The translations under genes were made by a program, and so were the position numbers. Of a stretch of 64,000 nt of DNA, positions 21,801 to 33,238 are shown piece by piece. Within the stretch, counting starts at the first letter, position 1, and every line of letters starts with the position of its first letter. The notes beneath the pieces were generated by a model. It did no database searches. It saw only the letters and a list, made by a program, of their open reading frames with translations, and was not told the DNA's origin. The stretch is taken from positions 1 to 64,000 of the forward strand of contig NZ_JAAEDI010000018.1 in assembly GCF_018129025.1 (NCBI RefSeq). Reading direction: 5' to 3'. The DNA is from Neoroseomonas terrae. GTDB taxonomy: Bacteria; Pseudomonadota; Alphaproteobacteria; Acetobacterales; Acetobacteraceae.

Positions 21801-23698
21801 CGCGGCCCCTCCGCCACGCGCTGGCCAGGCCGCTGAGGGCCGAGCCGCTGGAATGCCTCGATCATGATGTCCCGCGCGATCGGCGCGGCGGCACCCGATC
21901 CGCTGGTGCCGTGCTCGACGATGACCGACAGCGCATAAAGCGGATTGTCGTGCGGCGCGTAGCAGACGAACAGCGCATGGGGCCGCCATTCGCGCGGCAC
22001 CGCATTCACATTGAAGCCACGCTCGCGCTGTTCGCGCGTCACGCGGCGAACCTGGGTGGTACCGGTCTTGCCGGCCATCTGGCCGTACTGCCCCGGCAGG
22101 CGCGCGATCCCCGCCGTACCGCCACCGTTGACCACGGCCCACATCGCCTCACGGATCAGCCGGAGGTCGTTGTCGGACACGCCGAGGCTAGGCCAGTCCT
22201 CTGCCCTGCTGCCGCGTACCGGCCTGCCGCCGATGCTGCGCGTCAGATGCGGCTGCACGGCGCGACCGGACGCGAGCCGCGCCGTCATCACCGCGAGCGA
22301 CAGCGGCGTCAGCTGGTAGAACCCCTGCCCGATCCCATGCACGATGGTGTCGCCGATGGACCAGGATTTCCCCTGGGCGAGGCGCCAGCCCCGCGTCGGC
22401 ATCAGGCCGCGCCGCGTGCCCGGCAGCTCGATATCGAGATCCACGCCGAGGCCGAACCTATTCCCCATCGCGGCGATGCGGTCCATGCCGACGCGCCGCG
22501 CCATCTCGTAGAAGTACACGTCGCAGGACGCCATGATGGCGGTGCGCATGTTCATCCCGCCATGGCCGTTGCGGTTGTGGCAGTGGAAGCGCGTATCGCC
22601 GAAATCGAGGTGGCCGGGGCAGCTTACGATATCGCCTGGCCGGCACACCCGTGCCTCCAGCGCCGCCAGCGCCACGATCATCTTGAAGGTCGATCCTGGC
22701 GCGTAGAGCCCGTTGGTCGCCTTGTTGATCAGCGGCGTGGTGCGCGCCGCGGTCCATTGCCGCCACTGGGCGGCGGAGACGCCGGAATTGAAGATGTTCG
22801 GGTCGAAGGACGGCTTGGTGGCCATCGCCAGGACCTCGCCGTTCCTCGCATCCAGCAGGACGGCCGTGGTGCCTTCCTCGATCCGGCCGCGGATCGCCTT
22901 CTGAAGCTCCGCATCGACGCTGAGCTGCACGTCCTGGCCGGGAATGCCCTCGCGGCGGTCGAGTTCGCGAATGACGCGGCCGACGGCGTTGACCTCCACC
23001 TCCACGGCGCCGGCGCGGCCGCGCAGGATGCGGTCGTGGTGTCGCTCCACCCCCGCGCGGCCGACGCGGATGCCGGGCAGCTGCATCAGCGGGTCGTCGC
23101 CGACATCGCTTTCCGCCGGCGCTGCAACATAGCCGACGACATGGGCCAGGTGCTCGGTCTCCGGGTACATGCGGGTGGTACCCATATCGACCGAGATGCC
23201 CGGCAGGTCGGGCGCGTTCACCTCGATCCGTGCCATCTCGTCCCAGGCCAGGAACTCGCGCAGGACGACCGGGACGAAGCGGCGGTTGCGGCGTATCTCG
23301 CGCTCGATGCGCGCCTTCTCATGATCGGCGAGCGGCACGATCTTCGAGAAGGTCTCGAGCGTGGCGCCGACATCGACGGTCTGCTCGGCCACCAGCAGGG
23401 CACGCCAGTTCAGCCGGTTGCCCGCCACCACCTTGCCGTTGCGGTCCAGGATGCGGCCGCGCGGCGGGGCAAAAAGACGGGCGCTGACGCGGTTCTCCTC
23501 GGCGAGCGTCGCATAGCGCGCGCCCTCCTCCACCTGCAGGCGATAGAGCCGCGAGCCCAGGAAGCCGAAGGCGCCGAGCTGAATGGCGCCCAGCACCGCC
23601 GCGCGGCGGGTGAAGATGCCGCGCCGGCGTTCCTCCTCCTTACGCACCGTCCGCTCACGACCGAGCATCCCGCCGCCGCCCCAGGGCCGCCACTTCAT
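21797..23698 (-). CDS. mrdA: Penicillin-binding protein 2 (transpeptidase)
   Basis: This 633-residue bitopic protein has a membrane anchor at about residues 32-52, a PBP dimerisation domain, and a transpeptidase domain with active-site S336 in 'PGSTFK', an S-C-D second motif near residue 389 and K544-T-G-T. It crosslinks peptidoglycan made by RodA during elongation and is the target of mecillinam-type drugs. It overlaps mreD and rodA by ATGA junctions. The length fits the family. Confidence 0.95.
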   Translation of the reverse strand: MKWRPWGGGGMLGRERTVRKEEERRRGIFTRRAAVLGAIQLGAFGFLGSRLYRLQVEEGARYATLAEENRVSARLFAPPRGRILDRNGKVVAGNRLNWRALLVAEQTVDVGATLETFSKIVPLADHEKARIEREIRRNRRFVPVVLREFLAWDEMARIEVNAPDLPGISVDMGTTRMYPETEHLAHVVGYVAAPAESDVGDDPLMQLPGIRVGRAGVERHHDRILRGRAGAVEVEVNAVGRVIRELDRREGIPGQDVQLSVDAELQKAIRGRIEEGTTAVLLDARNGEVLAMATKPSFDPNIFNSGVSAAQWRQWTAARTTPLINKATNGLYAPGSTFKMIVALAALEARVCRPGDIVSCPGHLDFGDTRFHCHNRNGHGGMNMRTAIMASCDVYFYEMARRVGMDRIAAMGNRFGLGVDLDIELPGTRRGLMPTRGWRLAQGKSWSIGDTIVHGIGQGFYQLTPLSLAVMTARLASGRAVQPHLTRSIGGRPVRGSRAEDWPSLGVSDNDLRLIREAMWAVVNGGGTAGIARLPGQYGQMAGKTGTTQVRRVTREQRERGFNVNAVPREWRPHALFVCYAPHDNPLYALSVIVEHGTSGSGAAAPIARDIMIEAFQRLGPQRPGQRVAEGPR

Positions 23699-24252
23699 GG
23701 TTCGGACTCCGCGTGCCGCATCGCCTCATGCACCCGGGTCAGGAGGTAAGCGAGGATGGGATAAAGCCCGCAGGCCAGGAGCGCCGCATAAAGCGCCGGC
23801 GCGATCGGCGACAGCCGCAGCGCCAGCAGCGACTGCAACCCCCAGTAGAAGACCACGCTGACCAGTGCCGCGACGCAGAAGCCCAGCCAGACCGCCAGGA
23901 AGGATTGCCGCACCAGGGCGAAGCGCAGGCGCACGGCCACTGCGTGCAGCGCCAGCAGGACCAATACCCCGGCGCCCAGGGGCGCATAGGTCAGCAGGTC
24001 CAGCAGAAGGCCGAGTAGGAAGACGACCGGCGGCATCATCGCCGCAGGCCGGAAAACCGACCAGAAGGCGACGCAGGGCAACGTCACGGCAAAGACCGGG
24101 GATGGCAGGTTGATGGGCGCAGCCGCCAGCACCATCAGGAACGCTGTGGAAAAGCCCGGAAACGCCGTGCGCGCCGCATCGTCGATGCGCCGGAGCAGTC
24201 CCGGGGCGGGGGCTGGGCGTCCATGTGGCCGGCGGGCGGGGGGCATGGCCAT
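23695..24252 (-). CDS. mreD: Rod-shape determining membrane protein MreD
   Basis: This 185-residue protein has a Pro/Arg-rich N-terminus and about five hydrophobic helices ('FLMVLAAAPINLPSPVF', 'FLLGLLLDLLTYAPLGAGVL', 'LAVWLGFCVAALVSVVFYWG'). 'GLLLDLLTYAPLG' is the recognisable MreD core. It is an elongasome membrane component next to MreC. The start ATG 24252 is chosen because it follows the mreC stop by about 10 nt; the longer frame runs into mreC. Confidence 0.85.
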   Translation of the reverse strand: MAMPPARRPHGRPAPAPGLLRRIDDAARTAFPGFSTAFLMVLAAAPINLPSPVFAVTLPCVAFWSVFRPAAMMPPVVFLLGLLLDLLTYAPLGAGVLVLLALHAVAVRLRFALVRQSFLAVWLGFCVAALVSVVFYWGLQSLLALRLSPIAPALYAALLACGLYPILAYLLTRVHEAMRHAESEP

Positions 24253-24262
24253 GGCGATCCCC

Positions 24263-25129
24263 TCAGCGGCGGCTCTGCCGCGGCTCCGGTCGCGCGACCG
24301 CTTCCGGCGGGATGATGCCGCGCAGGCCGTAGTCGAACAGCCGCACCGAATCCAGCCGGTCAAGGCGAGCGAAAAGTTCGACCTCCGGTGATCCCTGGGG
24401 TGACATCCGCACGATGCCGACCGGGAGTCCGGCGGGGAAAGCGCCCGCCTCGGCACTGGTGACGATCCGCTCGCCATCCACCGGGATCACGCCTTCCGGC
24501 CAGTGGGCGAGGCGCGGCCGCGCGCCGTTGTTGCCGGCCATGATGGCTCGCGCACGGCTCGCTTCGAGGGTCACGGGCACGCGGCTGTTCATGTCGGTGG
24601 CGAGCAGGACGCGGGCCGACCGCGTTCCGACCTCGGTCACCCGGCCGACGAAGCCGCGCTCGTCGAGCGCCACCTGGCCCTTGCGGATCGAATGCTGTGG
24701 CCCGGTCGCCAGAAGTACAGCACGCGCATAGGTGCCGCCACCATCCGCGACGACCCGCGCCGTGACGAAGGCCGGCGCGGCCTCGGGGAGAAAATTGAGC
24801 TGCCGCCGCAGCATGTCGTTCTCGGTCTCGAGAGCGAGGGCGGACGCATGCCAGCGGCGCAGGCGCTCATTGTCCTCGCGAAGCTGGGCGTTGTCCGCGC
24901 GCAGGCGCCCGAGCTCCTGGACCTCCTCCACCGCGGAACGCACCGCTGCCATGGGCTCGGCGAGCGCGGCGTAGATCGGGGAGAGGGCGTCGGAGAGATG
25001 CGTGCGCAGCCGTTCGGCAAGCAGCGTATCGGCCTTCCCAAGCAACATGACCCCGAAGGCAGCCGCAATCATCAGCGGCAGCGACAGCCGCGCCAGGGCC
25101 TGACGGAGCGGAATGCTCAGCCGGATCAC
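24263..25129 (-). CDS. mreC: Rod-shape determining protein MreC
   Basis: This 288-residue periplasmic protein has an N-terminal membrane helix (about 17-31), a coiled coil (about 65-105, 'VEEVQELGRLRADNAQLRED') and the beta-barrel domain with 'YARAVLLATGPQHSIRKGQV' and 'VPVTLEASRARAIMAGNN'. It links the MreB cytoskeleton to PBP2/RodA. The start is GTG 25129. The C-terminus is short and Pro/Arg-rich. Confidence 0.92.
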   Translation of the reverse strand: MIRLSIPLRQALARLSLPLMIAAAFGVMLLGKADTLLAERLRTHLSDALSPIYAALAEPMAAVRSAVEEVQELGRLRADNAQLREDNERLRRWHASALALETENDMLRRQLNFLPEAAPAFVTARVVADGGGTYARAVLLATGPQHSIRKGQVALDERGFVGRVTEVGTRSARVLLATDMNSRVPVTLEASRARAIMAGNNGARPRLAHWPEGVIPVDGERIVTSAEAGAFPAGLPVGIVRMSPQGSPEVELFARLDRLDSVRLFDYGLRGIIPPEAVARPEPRQSRR

Positions 25130-25200
25130 GCGCCGCCAATTCCCCGTTCAGGATTGCGAAAGCCCCCGACCCCGCCAGGACGGCGGGGCCGACGTCCATA

Positions 25201-26427
<1,227 letters not shown>

Positions 26428-26446
26428 TCACCAGGAGACGGAGACA

Positions 26447-26677
26447 ATGAGAACCACCGCTTTCGCTATCCTCGCCGTTGCCGGACTCACCCTCGGCGCC
26501 TGCGGGCAGACGCCCGGCGAGCGCGCGGTCACCGGCGGCCTGCTGGGCGCGGGTGGTGGTGCCGCGATCGGGTCCCTGTCGGGCAATGCGGGGGCCGGTG
26601 CGCTGATCGGCGGCGCGGCGGGCGCCATCGGTGGCGCGGTCACCGCTCCGCCGCAGCGGGATTACTACTACCGCTGA
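26447..26677 (+). CDS. Small glycine-zipper lipoprotein
   Basis: This 76-residue protein has a lipoprotein signal ending in 'LTLGAC' (lipidated Cys19) followed by a Gly/Ala-rich glycine-zipper segment ('GGLLGAGGGAAIGSLSGNAG') and an aromatic tail (RDYYYR). Such proteins insert into or anchor to the outer membrane; their function is unclear. AGGAGA precedes ATG 26447. Divergent from mreB. Confidence 0.8.
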   Translation: MRTTAFAILAVAGLTLGACGQTPGERAVTGGLLGAGGGAAIGSLSGNAGAGALIGGAAGAIGGAVTAPPQRDYYYR

Positions 26678-26687
26678 TTGCAGCGGG

Positions 26688-26944
26688 TCAGAAAGGCGGC
26701 ACGGCCTTCGTTTCGCCGGGCCGCATTCCACCCAGATGCCGCAGGATCATCGCATAGTCGCGGTGATCCGGCGGATAGACGAAGCGGGTCTGGCCGGAGG
26801 ATGAGTCCGGCCGCGGGTTGAGGTCGAGGATGAGCGTGCCATCGGCCTCCATCCGCGCGATGCCAATGGTCCACATGGCCGTCTGCTGCGCCACCGCTCC
26901 AGCGGAAACCAGCGCGAGAGGCGCACCAAACAGCGACCGCCGGT

Positions 26945-26948
<4 letters not shown>
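26688..26948 (-). CDS. Small exported protein coupled to leuA
   Basis: This 86-residue protein has a signal peptide ('MNRRSLFGAPLALVSAGAVA') and a beta-rich mature part with 'GIARMEADGTLILDLNPRPD' and 'VYPPDHRDYAMILRHLGG'. Its ATG overlaps the leuA stop. The twin Arg could suggest Tat export but the motif is short. No family recognised; co-transcription with leuA need not mean shared function. Confidence 0.65.
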
Positions 26949-28525
<1,577 letters not shown>

Positions 28526-28570
28526 GTCAGGCGTTTCCTGTTTGGCGATGAGGGTGATGCGCGCGGTTGG

Positions 28571-28611
28571 GCTCAGCTTCCCCTGAGCGATGTCCGGCCG
28601 AGTTCAGCCGG
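28571..28611 (-). promoter_or_regulatory. Two hairpins between the leucine leader and leuA
   Basis: On the leftward transcript a CCGGC/GCCGG hairpin (28611-28594) is followed by a GCTCAG/CTGAGC hairpin (28588-28571), just after the leader stop codon. They are candidate attenuator or pause structures, but no T tract follows either one, so a simple intrinsic terminator is not evident. Confidence 0.5.
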
Positions 28612-28614
28612 GCG

Positions 28615-28725
28615 TCACGCCCAGGGGCGGGTAAGTCGAAGGAGAAGGAGCCCAAGAGGCGCGCGCAGCACGGCCGGGGCGGGAAGCCCCAGGGTCAGGC
28701 CGGCCGGGATGGCGCGCAGGATCAT
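28615..28725 (-). CDS. leuL: Leucine-rich leader peptide (candidate leu attenuator)
   Basis: This 36-residue peptide contains 11 leucines and ends 'LGLLLLRLTRPWA' before TGA 28615. Codons in the Leu run are CTT or CTC, uncommon in this genome where CTG dominates, as expected for a ribosome-stalling control region. It lies about 90 bp before leuA. The ATG at 28725 is about 10 nt downstream of a likely -10 box and has no Shine-Dalgarno, so the mRNA may be leaderless. Confidence 0.7.
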   Translation of the reverse strand: MILRAIPAGLTLGLPAPAVLRAPLGLLLLRLTRPWA

Positions 28726-28734
28726 CGCGGGCGG

Positions 28735-28764
28735 ACAATAGCCACGGCCGGGGACCCGCCGCAA
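28735..28764 (-). promoter_or_regulatory. Predicted leuL-leuA promoter
   Basis: On the minus strand TTGCGG (28764-28759) and TATTGT (28740-28735) are separated by 18 bp. The expected start site falls at or just before the A of the leader-peptide ATG. Confidence 0.6.
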
Positions 28765-28802
28765 GGGTCGCGGGAGCAGGCCACCGCCCACTCCCGCGAC
28801 CG

Positions 28803-30362
28803 TCAGGCCTTGTCGACCTGCCAGAACAGGCAGAAGCCGCGGGGGATCCCCGTGATGTTCCGGCGGTAGGCCGTCGGGTCCAGCGACTGCCCGAGCGGGA
28901 CATAGGGCACGTCCAGCATCGCCTGGCGCTGGATCTGCTCGCACAGCGCCTTCTGCGCCGCCTCGTTCGGCGCATCGAACCACTGATCGCGCAGGGCCTC
29001 GATGCGCGGGCTGTCGGGCCAGCCGGCGAAGGCCTGCGCGCCATTGCCGCGAAGCGTCAGATGCGCCGCCGGCGTCAGTTGGTCGAGCCCGGCGAAGGTG
29101 GTGAAGAAGGCGCTCCAGCCGCCCTGCGTCGGTGGCTCCCGCTTCACCCGCCGCTGGTTCATCGCGGCATTGTCCATCGGCATCGGCTCCACGCGGAAGC
29201 CGATGCGCTTCATCAGGTCGACGCCGACCTCCGCCACGCCGCCGATCGCCGAGGCGGAGCTTTGCAGCATCACCACCGTCTCGCCGCCGTAATTGGCCGC
29301 CGCCAGGGCTCGGCGCGCCTCCTCGATGCTCATCGGCGGCTCGATGCCGACCTCGGTCGCCATCGGCCCGGGCGCGAAAAAGCCGATGCGGTCGCGCCAG
29401 AGGTCGCGCTCCTCCCCCATCATCGTCTGCATGAAGTCGGACTGCACCACGGAGCGCAGCACGATGCGACGGATCTCCGGCCGATCGAAGGGTGGATGCA
29501 GATGGTTGAGCCGCATGATGGCGATCTGGCCGCCCGGATCGGTGATCTCGATGCGCACGTCGCGGCTGCGCCGCATCAGCGGCAGCAGGTCGCCCGGCGG
29601 CCGCTCGAACCAGTCGACCTCACCGGCGACGATCGCGCTGGCCGCCGTGCCGGGATCCGGCATGGTGACCCATTCCACGCGGTCCAGCTTCACGACCTTC
29701 GGGCCGGCGGTGAAGCTGACCGGGCCGTCGGCGCGCGGCACGTAGCCGGCAAACTTGCGGTAGATGTTGCGCGCGCCGGGCACCCGCTCGGCGGTGTCGA
29801 AGACGAAGGGACCGCTGCCGATCACCTCCCGCACCGGCTGGAGCGGCGAGGTCATCGCGTGCCGCTCCGGCATGATGCAGGGCATGTTCGATGCCGCCTT
29901 GCCCAGCGCTTCCGGCAGCATCGGGAAGGGCCGCTTCAGGCGGAAGACGATGGTGTTGTCCGTCGGCGCGCTGATCTCATCGGTGATCGCCAGCAGCGTC
30001 TGGCCGAGCGGGTCGCGCGCGCCCCAGCGGCGGATGGAGGCGACGCAGTCGCGCCCCCGCACGGGCTCGCCATCGTGGAATCGCAGGCCCTCGCGCAGGG
30101 TCAGCGTCCAGCGGCGGCCGTCATCCTCCACGACATGACCGGCCACCATCTGCGGATGCGGGCGGTAGTTCTCGTCGAGGCCGTACAGCGTGTCATAGAC
30201 AAGGTAGCCGTGGTTCCGCGTGACGTAGGTGGAGGTCCAGACAGGGTCCGTGATGTCGAGGTCGTTGCGCGGCACGAAGCGCAGCACCTTGGCCTGCTGC
30301 GCCCGTACCTGGGAGGCCGAGAGTGCGGCACCCGCGGCGAGGAGGGTCCGACGCCCGATCAT
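28803..30362 (-). CDS. Family-5 (DppA/OppA-like) extracytoplasmic solute-binding protein
   Basis: This 519-residue protein has a Tat/Sec-type signal ('MIGRRTLLAAGAALSASQVR') and the SBP_bac_5 fold, with 'VAGHVVEDDGRRWTLTLREG' then 'LRFHDGEPVRGRDCVASIRR', plus a C-terminal 'YVPLGQSLDPTAYRRNITG'. Such proteins deliver peptides or other substrates to ABC permeases, but no permease genes are nearby. It is coupled by ATGA to the upstream amidase, so the ligand may be an amide or the amidase product. Confidence 0.88.
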   Translation of the reverse strand: MIGRRTLLAAGAALSASQVRAQQAKVLRFVPRNDLDITDPVWTSTYVTRNHGYLVYDTLYGLDENYRPHPQMVAGHVVEDDGRRWTLTLREGLRFHDGEPVRGRDCVASIRRWGARDPLGQTLLAITDEISAPTDNTIVFRLKRPFPMLPEALGKAASNMPCIMPERHAMTSPLQPVREVIGSGPFVFDTAERVPGARNIYRKFAGYVPRADGPVSFTAGPKVVKLDRVEWVTMPDPGTAASAIVAGEVDWFERPPGDLLPLMRRSRDVRIEITDPGGQIAIMRLNHLHPPFDRPEIRRIVLRSVVQSDFMQTMMGEERDLWRDRIGFFAPGPMATEVGIEPPMSIEEARRALAAANYGGETVVMLQSSASAIGGVAEVGVDLMKRIGFRVEPMPMDNAAMNQRRVKREPPTQGGWSAFFTTFAGLDQLTPAAHLTLRGNGAQAFAGWPDSPRIEALRDQWFDAPNEAAQKALCEQIQRQAMLDVPYVPLGQSLDPTAYRRNITGIPRGFCLFWQVDKA

Positions 30363-31810
30363 GCCGCCACCTCCAGCGCCGGCAGCACGCGGCCGAAGCC
30401 GGGCTGCCCGCCGAGGACCGCCTCCAGCGTCATGGCGATGCGCAGCAGGCGGATGTCGTCGCGATACCGGCCGATCAGTTGAAGGCCGAAGGGCAGCCCG
30501 TCCGGCCCGCGTCCTGCGGGGATGGTCGCCACGGGATGCGCCGTCCAGGTGATCGGCGTGTTGATGTTCGCCTTGGGCATGCGGTCGAAATCGTACTCGT
30601 CCAGCGCGAAACGGGCATTGTCGGCGGCGAGCGCGGCTTCGCGCCGGTTGATGTCCTCGACCGTCGAGAGCGGTTCCGAGGCGCCTGGCGTGATCAGCAC
30701 GTCGTAGCCGAGCAGGAAGGTGGCGAGCGAACGGAAAGCGAGCGACTGCGTGCGCTGCGCGTCGGCGATCATGCGCGCGGAGGCCGCGAAGCCGCGCCGC
30801 AGGTCGACATTCTTCTGCGGGGTGAGCTTGCCCGCCTCGCTCTCATGCACCGCGCCGTAGGAGACGAGATAGGCCAGGGTGCGCAGCATGTAGAAGGCGC
30901 GGGTCATGTCGCCGAGATCGGGCGTCGCCCATTCCACCCGCCCGACATGCGGCGCGATGGCGCCGATCGCTTCCTCGAACCGCGCGCGGATCGCCGGGGT
31001 CACCTCGATGCAGCCGAGATCGGGCGACACCGCCACGCGCAGCGTCTTCGGATCCACCATCTGCGGGGACAGCAGCGGCGAAGGGTCGGGGTTCCAGTCG
31101 AAAGGATCGAGATGGCTGGAGCAGATCATGCCCGCGAGCAGCAGCATCACATCCTCCGCGCTGCGCGCCATCGGCCCGACCACCGAGGAGACGTCGAAGG
31201 CGAGCGGGATGCTCGGATAGGAGATCAGGCCAGGGCTGGGCCGCAGCCCCGCGATGCCATGCGCCGCCGACGGGCCGCGGATGCTGCCGCCCATGTCCGA
31301 TCCGGTGGCGAGGGGCACCATGTCGCTCGCCAGCGCGGTGCCTGTGCCGCCCGAGGAGCCGGAGCTGGAATACCGGCCGTCATGGGCATTGCGCGTCAGC
31401 CCGTAGATGCTGTTCTGCGAGGTGCCGCCCTGCAGCAGCTCCGGCACGTTGGTCTTGCCGATGATGATGCCGCCGGCACGCCGGATCGCGGCGACGGTGG
31501 GGGCATCGGCCGCGGCGACGCGGTCCTTGTAGAGCAGGCTGCCGAGCGTGGTGTGCAGTCCTTCCACATCGGTCGATTCCTTGACGGCAACCGGAAGCCC
31601 GAAGAGCGGCGGCAGGTCGCCGACGCCGGCATCGGCGCTGGCTGCCTCGGCCTCCGCACGGTCCCAGCACATCTCGACGAAGGCGTTGAGATCCGGGTTC
31701 AGCCGCTCAATCCGCCGGCGGTAGGCGCGCAGCACCTCGGCGGCGGAGACGTCGCCGCGCCCCAGGCGGCGCCGCAGTTCGGTGGCGCTCAGCGCCGTCA
31801 GCTCGGTCAT
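30359..31810 (-). CDS. Amidase-signature family amidase
   Basis: This 483-residue hydrolase has the Ser-cisSer-Lys centre: Lys in 'PVAVKESTD', the Gly/Ser-rich 'SSSGSSGGTGTALASD' and 'GSDMGGSIRGPSAAHG', plus 'GGTSQNSIYG'. It should hydrolyse an amide or half-amide to acid and ammonia. ATG 31810 has GAGGGA upstream and is preferred over a longer frame. Paired with a solute-binding gene downstream. The substrate cannot be read from sequence. Confidence 0.9.
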   Translation of the reverse strand: MTELTALSATELRRRLGRGDVSAAEVLRAYRRRIERLNPDLNAFVEMCWDRAEAEAASADAGVGDLPPLFGLPVAVKESTDVEGLHTTLGSLLYKDRVAAADAPTVAAIRRAGGIIIGKTNVPELLQGGTSQNSIYGLTRNAHDGRYSSSGSSGGTGTALASDMVPLATGSDMGGSIRGPSAAHGIAGLRPSPGLISYPSIPLAFDVSSVVGPMARSAEDVMLLLAGMICSSHLDPFDWNPDPSPLLSPQMVDPKTLRVAVSPDLGCIEVTPAIRARFEEAIGAIAPHVGRVEWATPDLGDMTRAFYMLRTLAYLVSYGAVHESEAGKLTPQKNVDLRRGFAASARMIADAQRTQSLAFRSLATFLLGYDVLITPGASEPLSTVEDINRREAALAADNARFALDEYDFDRMPKANINTPITWTAHPVATIPAGRGPDGLPFGLQLIGRYRDDIRLLRIAMTLEAVLGGQPGFGRVLPALEVAA

Positions 31811-31907
31811 GGAAGATCCCTCGACATGGTGAGACAAGTCATTCGGACCCTCGGCGGGACAGTGGTCAACCGAGGGACCGGTTCGCGTGGTGCAGCGCGG
31901 GTTCAGT

Positions 31908-32183
31908 TCAGCCGCAGGTGATGCGCCGCACCGCGCCGTCCACGACCAGCACGGTCGCGCGATCCTCGCGGAAATCCTGCGTCATCATCGTGTCCGGACC
32001 GCCGACCCGCACCGCGCGGATGCCGGGCATCGCGGCCAGTGCGGTGCGCACATCGGCCTCGCTGCGCCCGATCAGCGCAGGGAATGACGCTTCATGCGCC
32101 GCGCAGCCGGCGGCCGCTGCCGGTTGCGCGCAGGCCGCGACGGCGCCGACCAGCAGGGCGGCCATGAGTGCGCCGCGCGTCAT
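31908..32183 (-). CDS. Peptidase inhibitor I78-like exported protein
   Basis: This 91-residue protein has a signal peptide and a mature domain with 'FPALIGRSEADVRTALAAMP', 'IRAVRVGGPDTMMTQDFRED' and 'VLVVDGAVRRITCG', matching the I78 inhibitor pattern (LIG...RvI..G..vTmDfR.dRl.v.vd....I.r..CG). Family members can inhibit serine peptidases. Its ATG overlaps the stop of the binding-protein gene. Family assignment is from motif recognition. Confidence 0.7.
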   Translation of the reverse strand: MTRGALMAALLVGAVAACAQPAAAAGCAAHEASFPALIGRSEADVRTALAAMPGIRAVRVGGPDTMMTQDFREDRATVLVVDGAVRRITCG

Positions 32184-33166
32184 TGCGTCCGTCCGTCGCG
32201 GGTGAGTTCGGCGATCAGGGGGCGCAGCGTGCGTTCCTCCTCCTCCCAATAGGCGGCGAAGCCGGCGGGGCCCTGGAAGGTGATTGGGATGTTGAGCTGG
32301 CTCATTCGTTCGACGTGCTCAGGCGACTTGATGGCCCGTTCCAGGGCGCCGGCGAGCCGGTCGAGCACTTCGGGCGGCAGCCCCGCCGGGCCGACGAAGG
32401 CGCGGGTGGAGCCTGCCACGACATCATAGCCCTGCGATCGCGCGGTCGGCACGCCGGGCAGGAAGGCGCTCGGTTCGGGCGCCAGCACCGCGAGCGGTCG
32501 CATGGCACCCTGGCGAAGCTGCGCCGCGCTGGTGCCAACGGCGAAGATCGCGGCCTCCGTCTGCCCGCCCAGAAGCGCCGTCAGCGCAGGCCCGGCGCCG
32601 TTGAAATGCACCTGGTTGAAGCCGACGCCCGCCAGGCGCTGCAATTGGATCGAGGCGAGATGCTCATGCCCCAATATGCCGTTGTCGGACATGCGGAAAT
32701 CATCGGGCCGCGCCTTCGCCGCGGCGATCATGTCCGGCAGGCTGCGCAGCGGGCTGTCCGTGCGCACCACGATCGCACCCGGGTCGGTCGCATGCAGCGC
32801 GAGCGAGGTGAAGCTCTCCCGCGTAAAACCGGGCTGGCGGGACGGGTCGAGGTAGAGCGTCGTCGTCTGCGGCCAGAGGCCGTAGGCGATGGTCAGCCCA
32901 TCCGGCCGCGCGCGGGCGGCCTGCCCCATGCCGATCTGGCTGCCAGCGCCGGGCCGGTTCTGCACGACCACGGGGGTGCCGAGTTCGCGTTCCAGCAGCG
33001 GCGCCAGGGCGCGCGCGCCGATGTCGTTCCCGCCGCCCGGCGGGTACGGGACGATCAATTCAAGCGTCCGGCCCTGCGCCAAGGCAGGCCGCGTCACGAC
33101 TGCCGCAGCCGCCGCGAGGGCCAACACCGTCCGGCGCCGCAGGGCGCTCACCTTCGAACCCATCAT
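32180..33166 (-). CDS. Bug/TctC-family tripartite tricarboxylate solute-binding protein
   Basis: This 328-residue protein has a signal peptide and the Bug signatures 'ELIVPYPPGGGNDIGARALA', 'VVQNRPGAGSQIGMGQAARA' and 'GNDIGARALAPLLERELGTP'. It should bind a carboxylated ligand in the periplasm. No TctA/TctB membrane subunits are nearby, as is common for the expanded Bug families of Acetobacteraceae and Burkholderiales. ATG is at 33166; an in-frame start a few codons later is possible. Confidence 0.9.
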   Translation of the reverse strand: MMGSKVSALRRRTVLALAAAAAVVTRPALAQGRTLELIVPYPPGGGNDIGARALAPLLERELGTPVVVQNRPGAGSQIGMGQAARARPDGLTIAYGLWPQTTTLYLDPSRQPGFTRESFTSLALHATDPGAIVVRTDSPLRSLPDMIAAAKARPDDFRMSDNGILGHEHLASIQLQRLAGVGFNQVHFNGAGPALTALLGGQTEAAIFAVGTSAAQLRQGAMRPLAVLAPEPSAFLPGVPTARSQGYDVVAGSTRAFVGPAGLPPEVLDRLAGALERAIKSPEHVERMSQLNIPITFQGPAGFAAYWEEEERTLRPLIAELTRDGRTQ

Positions 33167-33238
33167 TCCGGCCCTTTCGCAGTCTGGCGAATGGCCATGC
33201 CCGGCGCTGCCGCCGCCTTCTGCCGGGCGGCGCCGTGG

